Source: Antedon bifida
Lineage: Eukaryota; Echinodermata; Crinoidea; Comatulida; Antedonidae
Assembly (NCBI GenBank): GCA_963402885.1
Contig: OY727097.1
Span: 3,596,001 to 3,660,000, forward strand
Direction: 5' to 3'
DNA length: 64,000 nt
Shown: in pieces, positions 21,861 to 33,700 of the stretch
Layout of the letters: each line of letters starts with the position of its first letter
Numbering within the stretch: the first letter of the stretch is position 1
Position numbers and translations under genes: made by a program
Notes under the pieces: model-generated
The model's database searches: none
Told to the model about the DNA's origin: nothing
The model's input: the letters and a program-made list of their open reading frames with translations, nothing else

Positions 21861-24800
21861 TTAATCATAATGGTTTAATATGTCCTTTGTGCATCCAACT
21901 CGAACATCTCTGTCAGCGAAATGGTACGTTACAAGTGAATGAAAGATTATATTGGAGACAACTACGACGTATTCACAGAGGGCAAACATTGTATACACTG
22001 AAAAGAGAAAAAAAATGTATTAATATGAGATAAAAATTTGAATTTTTACAAACATTGTTGCATACATAATTAGGAAATGATAGATAGAGAAGAGACTTCC
22101 AATTACCTAATTTGTTAATAATTTGTATCTGGTACATTTTTTTTTTGGTACATTTGAAATACTACAAAAACATTTGTTATCAGCTAGGATTTGAACCCAC
22201 AACTTCCAAATTACTAGACTGGTGTTCATATCTGTATACCACCAAACTAATGCATTTGATATCTAGCACAATTCATTTTGAAATATGCCTTATAAAGCTC
22301 TGTTTACACAATCAAACTTTATGTGACAACAACATTTGATGTGCCCATATATGTACATGATGATGTCATATCACTACCATATTTGGTATATCACTACCAT
22401 ATTTGGGCACATCACATTTTTTTGTCAAACTAGTTTGATAGTGTAGACAGAGCTTTATAAGACTAAATACACAAAGCAAGGTGTTATTGTAAAGAACAAA
22501 TCCATCAATTCTTACCTCCAGCCTCACAATATCTGTTGTGTCGTAAAAAGAAGTAAACAGCTATCAGGCAGCTTAATATATCAAGAGCAAATACACTCAT
22601 TTTAGAGTATAATGTCCTCTTTTCCTGCAATAATAAACAAAAAGGATACAAACATAGCTATATAGCAGAAAAGTGTAATAAATTCAAGCTATCAAATTTA
22701 AACAGGCCTCCCAAGTCACATGCAGTTTCCTGGTAGCCTCAACAATTTGAGAACAATAGTGTGTGTTCACACCTTTTTATGTTGAATTACTTTTGAACTA
22801 TGGTACTGAACTAAAAATATAATTATATATCTCAACAATTAACATTAAATTCAAGTTAATAAACATAAAAAATTGAAATAAATACTTACACTGATGATAT
22901 TCTCAGAGTCTGAATATTTGATATATTTCTTATACATGACGCATATACAGAGCATAAATAGCATAGACGATGCTTGGAACACTAGGAACAGCATTTCATG
23001 CACCTCTGAAAATAAATGAAAAATTGATGATGTTAATGGAGGAATTCCTTCTCTTGTATTTTGTCAATTTGTTGGTCAGCATAGTGGAAGAAAAAATAGT
23101 GCATGGTGTAATATGTGTTGCATTAATGGTTGCACACACTAAGTTAATTACTTTTTATCTCAAATATATAAATATACACCCTCGAGTTTTAACGGAGACA
23201 AACAAACTCCCTACACGATTTTGGGTTCATACAACGTGTGTACTTTGTTGATAGACGGCACACAATCGTTAAGTGGTTTTCAGTATATTAAATATATGCT
23301 AACTTTGAAAAATGACATTAGTGATCGAGGCTATGATTGGATAATTTTGGAAGGGAGCCTCCGATTTGCTCTAGGATTTGACCTCTGAACAAGTTAGGTC
23401 AATCTAAGCAGGAAACATGGGATCTGGTTCCTCTATTCCTCAACACAGTTTTGATGGTTTCTTGGTCCATGGTTCAGGTAACAACCGACGACACATAAAT
23501 GCAAATTGAATGTTTTATTTTTACCATACTCTTTTTCTATTAAGTCAGGGATGTTTTGATTTAAATAACATATAAATTACTTGTACCTTTCAATTCTCTA
23601 GATGATATATACGTTAACCCAATCAACGATAAGTTTTCCAAAACTTCAAAAAATATACACAAAATGCATAGAAACTTATATAATGCATTGGCTCTGGAGT
23701 AGTTGTAGAAATACATAAAGTGCATGAACGCTAAAGCGAGACGTGTCGGGCTGCAGAGTGCAATCGCTATCCTCCACACATAACACGATGGTTCGATAGA
23801 TATAGCTGCACTCACTGATGGAAGGTAGTTTGCGACCTATTAGCATAAAAAAAATTTAAATTTTTAAATGGGGAGATTGATAAAATTTAATAGATATATT
23901 TTCTCACTAGAAAAAATTTTTTTTTTAAATTTGTGTTGTTGAATATGCCAGTTTAATGTCAAATAATAGTTATCCACTTTGAAAAAATAAATTAAAAAAT
24001 TTAAATTATTTACCTGAAAAAACCGTAATTTAAAAGCAAAAATAGTCAAATTAACTGGAAGTCAATGTGTTTTTGGTTAAAATTAACAATTAATTTTTTT
24101 TTTTATAAGTGAAATATTTTTTTTTCTACAGAAGTGAATAACTTTATTAAAACTGCAAAATGGCCTATTAAAAGTCTGATTTTATTAATCTTCATTTTTC
24201 ATAAGTTTGGGGGACATTACATCTTTAATAGTTTAATAGTCTGTCAAAACTAGATATCAAATAGCAGTTCATAATATGGGTATCAGGTCGTGGTCATTAT
24301 GCATCACATTAGTTTAGAAGTGGCTTAATTAATACTATAAAGCACCAATATGCCAAAACCAATGTAGCATTTTGCATAAATGTAGTGAGGGAGGGGGAAT
24401 ATATCATACCTCAGGGTAGGTCAAGCCAGTTTCATCAATTTGTTAACTAGTGAAAATATTTTTATTTATGCAATGTAAAGCTCTGTCTACACTATCAAAT
24501 TTTATGTGACAAAAATAATGTGATATGAACATGATGATGTCATATCACTACCATATTTGGGCATATCACACTACCATATTTGGCCACATCACACTTTTTT
24601 TGTTCAACTAGTTGATAGAGTGTAGACAAAGCTTAAGACATTTAAATTCGCAAAGAATGAAATGAATCAATATACAACAATAAGTGCCAGGGTAAAGGCT
24701 ACCAAAACAATGGCAAAGGTTTGTGAATAATTCATTCCAGTTCATATTGGTGAAAAGGACTAGACATATTCAACTTCTTCTGTACTTTATCTCACTATTG

Positions 24801-25196
24801 TTCACATATTAATTACTTTTTAAGCTCTGTCTACACTATCAAAAGTGTGATGTGGGCACATCAAATTTGTTTGTCACATAAAGTTTGATAGTGTAGACAG
24901 AGCTTTACAGAAGAGAAGGATTAACCTGTTATATAGGTGCCTTTGTAGATAGAAAAGAATGGCTAGTTATAGTACGTCCTAACCCAATACTGTATAAACA
25001 AATTGTAGATTTATGGTATTTTTCTTGCCATTCACTTTACCTTACAATGTGTTCCTATTGCACTTTCATAGTTATACACCATCGCTAACCAAATAGAAAG
25101 AAAGAAGCCGACAAGCATAGTTGCTGAAGTTGCGACTATCACGGTTTTTATCGACATTATAACAATACCGTTGCTTTGCTGTTTTACCCTCAACAT
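21861..25196 (-). CDS. PGAP2: PGAP2 (FRAG1-like) GPI-anchor remodelling membrane protein
   Basis: Five coding exons on the minus strand: 25196-25041, 23836-23587, 23005-22890, 22624-22516, 21997-21861. Phases are consistent and the product is 255 residues, close to the 254 of a human isoform. PGAP2 is a Golgi multi-pass protein needed for fatty-acid remodelling of GPI-anchored proteins. Family signatures in order: a first membrane helix (VIVATSATMLVGFFLSIWLA), THCKVANYLPSVSAAI, YVWRIAIAL, FEVLENLSLIGLTYISSREL, HEMLFLVFQASSM, YFFLRHNRYCEAGVYTMFAL, and a final helix ending in a soluble tail. An AG acceptor lies 7 nt before the ATG, so at least one 5' noncoding exon is upstream. The first intron (25040-23837) holds two family A elements. 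The protein stops after this domain and lacks the C-terminal part of CWH43. A PGAP2-like paralogue is an alternative. Confidence 0.93.
22180..22253 (-). repeat. tRNA-derived SINE head
   Basis: On the minus strand, TTAGTTTGGTGG (A-box-like) is followed about 40 nt later by GGTTCAAATCC (perfect B box). There is no cloverleaf with a convincing acceptor stem, so this is a SINE promoter rather than a tRNA gene. It lies in the last PGAP2 intron. Confidence 0.6.
22294..22456 (+). mobile_element. Family A element in the last PGAP2 intron
   Basis: Full-length copy with TATAAAGCTCTG at the left and GAGCTTTATA at the right. Confidence 0.9.
23935..24225. repeat. Family F AT-rich interspersed repeat, copy 1
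   Basis: It shares AATAGTTATCCACTTTGA, ACCTGAAAAAAC, GAAGTGAATAAC and GGCCTATTAAAAGTCTGATT with copies at 28680 and 56395. Confidence 0.7.
24477..24635 (+). mobile_element. Family A element in PGAP2 intron 1
   Basis: Near full length. The internal CCATATATGG segment is deleted. Confidence 0.87.
24822..24906 (-). mobile_element. Family A element, short internally deleted form
   Basis: Only 85 bp: perfect TIRs around AAAGTGTGATGTGGGCACAT, with the CArG core lost. Confidence 0.87.
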
Positions 25197-25205
25197 CTTC
25201 ACTCT

Positions 25206-27568
25206 GAAAGGAGAAGTTAAAGTTTGCTCTCTGTCTCCTCTAAAGCTCTGTCTACAGTATCAAAGTATATGTGACAAAAAAAGTGTGATGTTCCCAAATA
25301 TGGTAGTGATATGACATCATCATGTCCATGGGCACTTCACAATTTTTTGTCACATAAACTTTCAATTACACTACTCTATTGGTTTATAGTGTAGACAGAG
25401 CTTTAGAAAAAAAAGTACATTATCCAAATGATACTGTATATTGTTATGCGAGCTACTTTTTTTTTTACTGTCATTTCACACTTGAGCAATTTTTTAGCTG
25501 CATAAAATGTATTGTTTGCGCATTTTATGAAACCCTATCAAACAATGTAGCAATTGGCGCATAAGATTGTAATTTTATTTTATGGATATAGTTACTGTCC
25601 GTTATAACAGACTATTTCAAATGCTAAGTATACTCAATGAAGTTTGCGTTATTAAAGTTTACCATTCAATAGAAGAATTTTTTGTTGAGCACAAAATATA
25701 CAGCAATTTGGCACAATTAATTATGGTTATTTTTCAAGCTGTACTTATTATTTAAAAAGAACTATACTGAAAATGCAATCCAGTAAAAAAAATAAAAAAA
25801 AGAAAAAAATAGTGAAGATAAATATTTATTTGTAGATGTATCACTTATCAGGGACTTATCATTAAATTGGAGGAGCCCTCCTCCCTGCCCTCCATCCCCT
25901 TTCCAATTCTACTTTTTATACAACATGGCTATGTAATATTTTATTTAATATAACAATTAAAAAAAGTGTTGGATCGCCACCCCCCTCCCTGTTTATTCAC
26001 TGTAATAGTAATTAGCATTGTAATGTAATTGTGTTGTTAGAATAAAATCGTCCATGATATAACTAAATAATAAAGTCAATACTTATCAGTATAGCCAATA
26101 CCACTAAATATACTCTTGCATTTTAAAAAATTACTGTACTATTATAAATGCAACCTGCATTACCGAATAATGGAGGCCATAAATGAATAAATCATCAAGT
26201 ACAGTGAGAATAAAGCAATAAATGATTAGCAATTAGCAATTCAATGTCAAATCAACGGTATCTCAGCATGGATACGCCGACGAGGCCGGTGCAGCCAGCC
26301 ATGTTCTCACCACAGCCAGCTAAGCGCGCTGCTAATTATTGGTACCAGACAGAGAAGCTGTTCTCATTGCTCTCGTCGTATCATCTCTCGTAAAATCATA
26401 CAAAAGGTAGCCATATTACTCACCTTTGTGCTCAATTATTTATGGAACAGCGAGTAGTTTTAACGTTGTATTACTAGAACAGTTTCAACCGGGCTATAGT
26501 ACGTGAATATTTAATATGAATAAGCATACTACCAAACTGCAATACTCACTCACAGATAAATCAATAACATAAAACGGTCACGCATAACTGAGCACGGATA
26601 GTTTCATTGTTTACCTGCTGATAAGGGGAACTCCCTTTGAGGTGTTGCGTCATAACGGAACCTGGTTTTTTTCCTAGGCAGGGACATTTTGCACGCTTTG
26701 AAGCCATTGGAGCACCATGTGCACTAAACGAAAATAGTATGCACGGATTCACGTGTATAACAATTTCTTTTATTGGACGCTCAAATTCATATTTCAAATA
26801 GTAAACCTATGGTACATATAAAAATGAATAAGACAATTACACAACACATGTAGGCCTACGATAATTATATTTATTATGTTCACAGATTTATTTTGGCCTT
26901 CAATATAATATGTGAAATGAATGAATTAACCAATTAAAATAATTATTTGAAACACACAAATTTGTTTCAACCTCAATTTACTATTTGATAGTATTTGACT
27001 AATACGAAAACAAAAATAAAATATTAACAATTCCCAAATTACTTTATTTTAGATAAATTGCACCTGAATGATAAAGAAAATAATGCTATAAGAAATTACT
27101 CACAAACGTGGAATACAATGTACTATTGATTGATGAATACAAGCATGGAGTAATCCATGATACAAGTTACAAATAGCAACAAACTGATTCTCGAACTGAA
27201 CCAATTCAATAATACAAGCATGGTACTGTACCTCTAAACCACTGACAATACTGTGTGGTAATTTACTAGTAACAGATCAACAAGCACTATCACTTTGTAA
27301 TATAATTTCCAACATTCATGACTTTTGGTACTATTTGTATTTTGTGCAGTGTACTTAAACGCACATATTTAAGTTAATCTGCATATTATAAATGCATTTG
27401 CATATGCATGAGATACACGACTAGTGTAATTTAAATACTCATTTAATGATAAAGTACAGTCTTATGTAAGTACAAAGTATAAAGAAATAACTAAAGAAGT
27501 GCAGAAAATGGACAATAAGATTAAAACATGTAGGTATGAAATAATTTATATTTACTGCCATTTTGTCT
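25206..27568. other. Spacer between PGAP2 5' end and NFXL1 3' end
   Basis: Both flanking genes run leftwards. Contents are one family A element (25242-25404), AT-rich sequence, and a GC-richer patch at 26250-26400. Read on the minus strand, that patch has CCAAT and an exon-like end GGCTGTG before GTGAGA, so it may be the PGAP2 promoter and first noncoding exon. The open frame at 26561-26797 has no recognisable domain. Confidence 0.5.
25242..25404 (-). mobile_element. Family A element upstream of PGAP2
   Basis: Both TIRs are present. A short AT-rich insertion (CAATTACACTACTCTATT) disrupts the right arm. Confidence 0.85.
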
Positions 27569-27734
27569 AAACCTGTGTCTAGACTGTCAAACTAGTTTGA
27601 TAGTCTAGACTATGTGCCCAAATATGTGCCCACTGATGTGCCAAAATATGGTAGTGATATGATGTCACCCTGTCCATATATGGGCACATCACATTTTTTT
27701 GTCACATAAAATTTGATAGTGTAGACAGAGCTTA
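27569..27734 (-). mobile_element. Family A element next to the NFXL1 stop
   Basis: The right end lies 20 bp from the NFXL1 stop codon, so it is probably in the 3'UTR of that gene. The left arm itself contains a small fold TTTGATAGTCTAGAC. Confidence 0.86.
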
Positions 27735-27754
27735 TTAAGTGGGAAATATGAAAT

Positions 27755-30700
27755 TTACATCTGCATGAGATAAAGACTAAACAGCAACGCCAACGCTAAG
27801 ACGATGCCAATTGGCAAATATTTGTTCTTCCACCATGGGGTCATCTCAAGCTCTTCCATTTTCCTTCGTCTATGTTTCTTGCCTTTGTTCATCACCCGGT
27901 TATATTCTTCTTCATCTCGCTAAAAGAGTAAAGAATAAATAATAATTCAAACAAACAATCAACAATCTAAAGCTGTGTCTACACTATCAAACTAATTTGA
28001 CAAAAAAGTGTGATGATCATATCACATAAAGTTCGATAGTGTAGACAAGGCTTAAGCAAATATATGTAAAATATAATATAGAGGTACATTCAGTGAGTAG
28101 CAGAAGATTTGGAACTACACCTAGTGGCATAACAGCTATGAGCACTCACTGGCTAAACCCAGGGGCCCTGGAGCTTACAAGGGCTATGGACAGAGCCCAG
28201 ATCAATATATTGAAAAAGGCTGAACACATCTAAAGCTCTGTCTACACTATCAACAAAATGTGATGTGCCCATATATGGACATGATGATGTCATATCACTA
28301 CCATATTTGGGCATATCACACTTTTTTTGTCAAACTAGTTTGATAGTGTAGACAGAGCCTAAGGCCTCCAGCATTGCAGGGCCTCTGTGTTACACCACTG
28401 CCTACACACTAAGCCTCTATTGCTAATTCTTTATTCATTTAATTATTACAATTACCATTTGTTGTCGTTGTTTCTCCATTTCTTTCTTCAATTCCTCCTC
28501 TTCTTTCAGTTTCTTGTGTTTTTCAAGCACTTCTCTACAGTGGTCGTCACACTCTAATTTGGCTTCTTTGGATTCAACGAGCGGACATGGAAAATTCTTT
28601 AAATAATTATGAAAAACTATTAATGATACAAATATTTAAAAAGAAAAAACTGAGAAAATAATTGTTAACATTTTTTTTAATATCCCATTTTAATGTCACA
28701 TAGTAGTTATTCACTTTGACCAAAAATTAGATGGAAAACAAATTATTCACCTGAAAAAACTCAAAAAACAAATTGTCAATTGACTGGAAATTTTAACAAA
28801 AAACCCATTTTAATGGGTTTTTGGTTGAATACAACTGTTTAATATGTCTGTTTATAGTGAAATTAAAATTTGTGTTCGTTTTTTTCCCTATGGAAGTGAA
28901 CAACTTCAATAAAACAGCAAAATTGGCCTATTCAAAGTCTGATTTTATAAATCTTTATTTTTCATGATGTTGGGAGGTTGCGAGTGCAAAGTTATTCATA
29001 TTATTCACCTTTTTTCTTCTCTTGCATGGACATTTGAGAGGCTTCTTTCCGGTACATTCCGTTGGGAGAGCACAGTCACCACTGTGGCATTGTTTACTGC
29101 ATAGATGGCCACAAGACATCATTTGAGGGCATGGGCCTTTGCAGGACTGCTTCTCATCTCTTTCAACTTTAGAAGCATTTGTCCACTCACTAGCAGAAAT
29201 ATAAGAAACGAATATTTAATATGTACAGTATTAAATGAAAAACTGTGCCTGCCTGACTGAAAAACCTTCTGATGATCATAGTTTCCATATAAAAAGTAAT
29301 TGTCACACATTTTATGAGTGTGACAATACCTATCCATGTCCTTAAAATCATATTTCTTATATTTAAATTTTGCATAGAAATTCTATAGTAAAAGGTCAAA
29401 ATCCTGACTCCCAATTTTAATCCTCCAATCCTATTTTTTATCCATATTTGTAAATACAGTATTTGTTTCCTTTTTGACATATTGTAATTGCATTTAAATT
29501 TTATTGTATCCTTCCATTCTATTTTAATATTTTTTATGTGCCTAATGTATTTTTATACCGCTTTATATTGTATTATAGTATTTTTATATATGAATTTTTT
29601 AGTTTGGGACTGTCAGGCCTGTGGGGTATAGTAACTGAGTTTACTTTTGGCGTCCATAGCCGACAAAATTCATTTTCTTATCTTGTATTTTACTCTATAT
29701 TTTTATGGCTTGATAAATAAATGAATGTAAACACACAACACATTTTAAGAGTGCAACACTATCAAACACCATGCAAAAACACCATGGGAAACAGATGAAA
29801 ATATACGCACCTACAATTAACATACACCAACATATTACGACAATGACATCTCATCTTGTTACTCTTTTCACAAGTTGGACAAGGCGTTGAATGACATGGC
29901 ATCCTGCACTTGTGAGGGCAGCCTTGTGGCCGTGGCTTCGAACATTTCTCTTCACATGGCATACATTCAGATCCTGCCTGAAAAATATTATTGCTAGTTA
30001 ATAGGAATTCTAGTCTAATTCTGTTAATCTAGTACCATTTAGAAACCTGTTAAAATTGTGTTGTCTACATCCTAAAAGCTACACTATCAAACTACTTTGA
30101 CAAAAAAGTGTGATGTTCCCAAATATGGTAGTGATATGACATCATCGTGTCCATATATGGGCACATCAAATTGTTCGTGACATAAGTCTACACTATCAAA
30201 CTTTATGTGACAACAAAATGTGATTTGCCCAAATATGGTAGTGATATGACATCATGTCCATATACTGTACACCAAATTTTTTGTGACTTAAGTCTACACT
30301 ATCAAACTTTATGTGACAACATACACTATCAAATATATGGACATGATGATGTCATATCACTACCATATTCAAGCATATTATCACTACCATCAAACTGTTT
30401 TTGTCAAACTAGTTTGATAGTGTAGACAGAGCTTTAGAGCTAAAAGGAAAATCTAGAAACCTTACACAAAACAATACAATAGAGAACTTACTGTATCCTC
30501 ATTTATTGCCCCAGTGACAATGTGACATTCCAACTGACAATAATGATTGCCACAAGGTAAAAACCGGTTGCATGTCCTCTTACAAGAAAACTTTCCAGAT
30601 CGTGAACAGGGTAGTTGCTGTGTCTGAAATATGAATGCATATAGAAATAGGTTATTGTAAATAGAAATTCTTAATTTCTTTGAGACACCCCTATTCAAGG

Positions 30701-33700
30701 GACATCCTTTCAAGGGGAAAGTTTCAAGTGAATTCATGAAACAAGGAACTAGTAATATATGTTTTAACAGCCAACCTCTATTCAGGGGACACATATATTC
30801 AGGGACACCTCGATCAAGGGGACATCTCAATTAAGGGGACACTCTGTTGGGTCCTGAAGGTGTCCCCTTAATAGAGGTTTTACTGTACAGTAGTTTAATG
30901 CTACACAATTTTAATTAGTATTTTTAAAACATGTAAAGATCACTACCATTTCCCAATCTGTGGCCAAATATGCGCATTGTTGCAGTTAAAAGGTTGTACT
31001 ATATTTTATAAAACAGTATTAAAATAGAACAATATTCCCTACCTCATGTAATCCGAAGCATTGTATTGGTACAGGATACATGCAGGGTGGACAGGGGAAG
31101 GCTACCTGCTTGAACTGTACTTCAGGTTGCTTCTCCCATGGGCCAGCAGGTCGAGGCTAGAGAAACAAATGGTTAGATAAAGTAGTAGATATAACTTAAA
31201 TATTAAACATTATTACTTAAATAACTGAATAAATAAAAAAAATAATTACCCTTTGTTCCACATGTTTTACCGTGACATCATCATGACATGCAGCTGGACA
31301 AGAGTGACCACAAGTTAGTTGATTGTTACACAGCTGTCTACAAGGTGGACATCGGCCAAAGTGACAATGATGTCGCTCCCTTTTGACATGGTGACAATTT
31401 GGAGGTGTGCTAAAAACCAAAGAATAGTATTGTGTTTACTTTAGTATTGTCAATATTTTATTTTGTTCTTTTACCAAACATACCAAATTATTTAAAGTCT
31501 TTTACCTGCACGGTTGTTTACAGCGTGGTGGTTTTGTAGCTCGATCCATACCACAGCGAACTTTCAGAACTGTCTGGTTACAGTTACATGAGATTTTGGA
31601 TATTTCACGACAGGGATAACAGAGGCCTGTAATAATAATAATAAGAAAACTCCTATTGTTAAACAGCATTGTGTTGTGAAGTTAACCCTCTAGTAGTTTA
31701 GAAATAATTTACCCACCTTTGTGACACTTGGCTAAACATTTGTGATTTCTACAAGTGAGGCTGCGTCCACAAGGCTGCTCACACGGCGGACAATGGTTGT
31801 CACAACACTTCCGTTTACACTGATGGCGGCCACAATTTCGAACCACTGAGCATTTGACATCGCACAGAAACGTTTTAGCACAAGGAACAGACTTCTCTTT
31901 ACGGCCACAACGACATTTCTTTACCGTCATTTGGCGACACTGTTAAAAGGCACAAATGAAATGCTAAACATTTCTAATATCTGAGGAAATTTATTCGGAT
32001 TTCAATCTAACATTTAAAGAGAATTTATTTTGAGGTTAATTTGGATAACCTATCAGGGGTCCCCCAAAGGAATGATGCTCTACCAGGTTTATGCAACTCA
32101 CACAAAGAACATGGTGACGTCATTCCTGACGAAGTCTCAGATAGGCGATTGTTCGAGACACTAAATAATACAACTATATAGGATTTACCTCAAAATTCTT
32201 TTTATAGAGTAGAGCCTCTATTCAGGGACACTTCTTTCAGAAACACTTCCCTGTATAATAAATGGGGGAGGGGAAATATCTGTCACACAGACCAACCACT
32301 ATTCAGAAGACACCTCTATTAAGGGGACACTTTGTCAGATCCCAATGGTACTGTATCTCCTTATTACTGTACTTACATCTTCACATGGTCCATTATGACA
32401 TCTTGAAGTGCATCTATGCAGACCACATTCGAGGAGTTGATTACATGTATCACCACATGTAGGTACATCTTCTGTACACGGTAGTTGATACTCTGAAATG
32501 GTTTAACGTATGTTAATCATGCAAAAACAAAGAGATACTGTGGTTTATTGAATGTGCTGCAGCAAGTTTTATTGGCAGAAGTCTGTCATTTCTTTCCTCC
32601 AGCAAGATTCAATGAAGAAATGACAGACTACTACCAATAAAATCTTGCTGGAGGAAAGCAATGGCAGAATGCTGCCAATGAATCTTGCTAGAGGAAAGAA
32701 ATAATAAACTGCTGCCAGTAACTCTTACTTGCTTTTCCACAAGGACATGACCTGTTGTCAGCTCTTGGGCAGCTTTCACAGTCTCCTTTGTGGCAAACTT
32801 CCTCGCAGGTGTGGTTACCACAGGAGAGTAATTTTCCACATACTCTGGTGCACTGCCACTCTAAGGCATCGCATGACTTCAGAGCAACTGATCGACCACA
32901 CAGACACGAACACCGACTCTGACGCGGACACGGTGGGCACTCTCCTAAAAAAACAATATAATTTGTTTGAAAGTTAAATATGGACAAAGAATATGCACAG
33001 AAAAGTACTAAAAGCAGTAATATTTTCGTTGGTTTTACTCTGGTAAAAGGATATTAACAACTGCTTCTTTTGGGTTTTTAATATTGTATGCCCTCAAATA
33101 TGTTTACATCAGTGTCAAGGGTAATACTAAAATAATTACTGACCTGCATGGCAAAGAGTATCACATGTGTGACCACATTGTAATTTGGTGGCACATTTTT
33201 TACCGCAGGACCATTGTCTTGCGGAGCAACGCTTCTGAGTTGGCGGTTCACGGCCACAGAAACAAGATGTACGAACTGTCTTCGGACATGGAGGGCAAGC
33301 ACCTGTAAATATATAGTTTTTATATTATTATATACAATATCTTAACATATACAACACAGAGTGGAGTTGTGGCTTGGTGGTTATGATGCTTGGCTGCCAA
33401 TCCAAGGGTTCTGTCAAGTCAAGATTTTTTCTAATGACAAAACAACTGCACTCCAAAAGACTAATAAGTAATAGTAATAAGATTTTATGTAGAGCATGTT
33501 GTGTATATGTTTGTCTTGTAAACGGGATTGCCACCTTTAAGAAGGATAGTAAATGAATTCGCTTTATGGTTATGGCAATTTGCCTTAAAATATATAAACA
33601 AAACAAATAAAATCCTTGTTTATCTAACAGCAAACACATGATTTAACAGTTACAGCATGGGAATCACATGACCAAAAAAGAAGAAAAAAAAGTAAACAAA

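Noticed and set aside
22180..22253. Possible tRNA gene
   Set aside because: A and B boxes are present, but the stems do not pair into a cloverleaf. It is better read as a SINE head.
21861..25196. CWH43 as the identity of this gene
   Set aside because: The protein stops right after the PGAP2/FRAG1 domain and lacks the C-terminal nuclease-like domain of CWH43. Length matches PGAP2.
33078..33302. Minus-strand frame starting [13 protein letters not shown]
   Set aside because: It is a wrong-frame reading of the NFXL1 exon 33302-33144. The correct frame gives [18 protein letters not shown].
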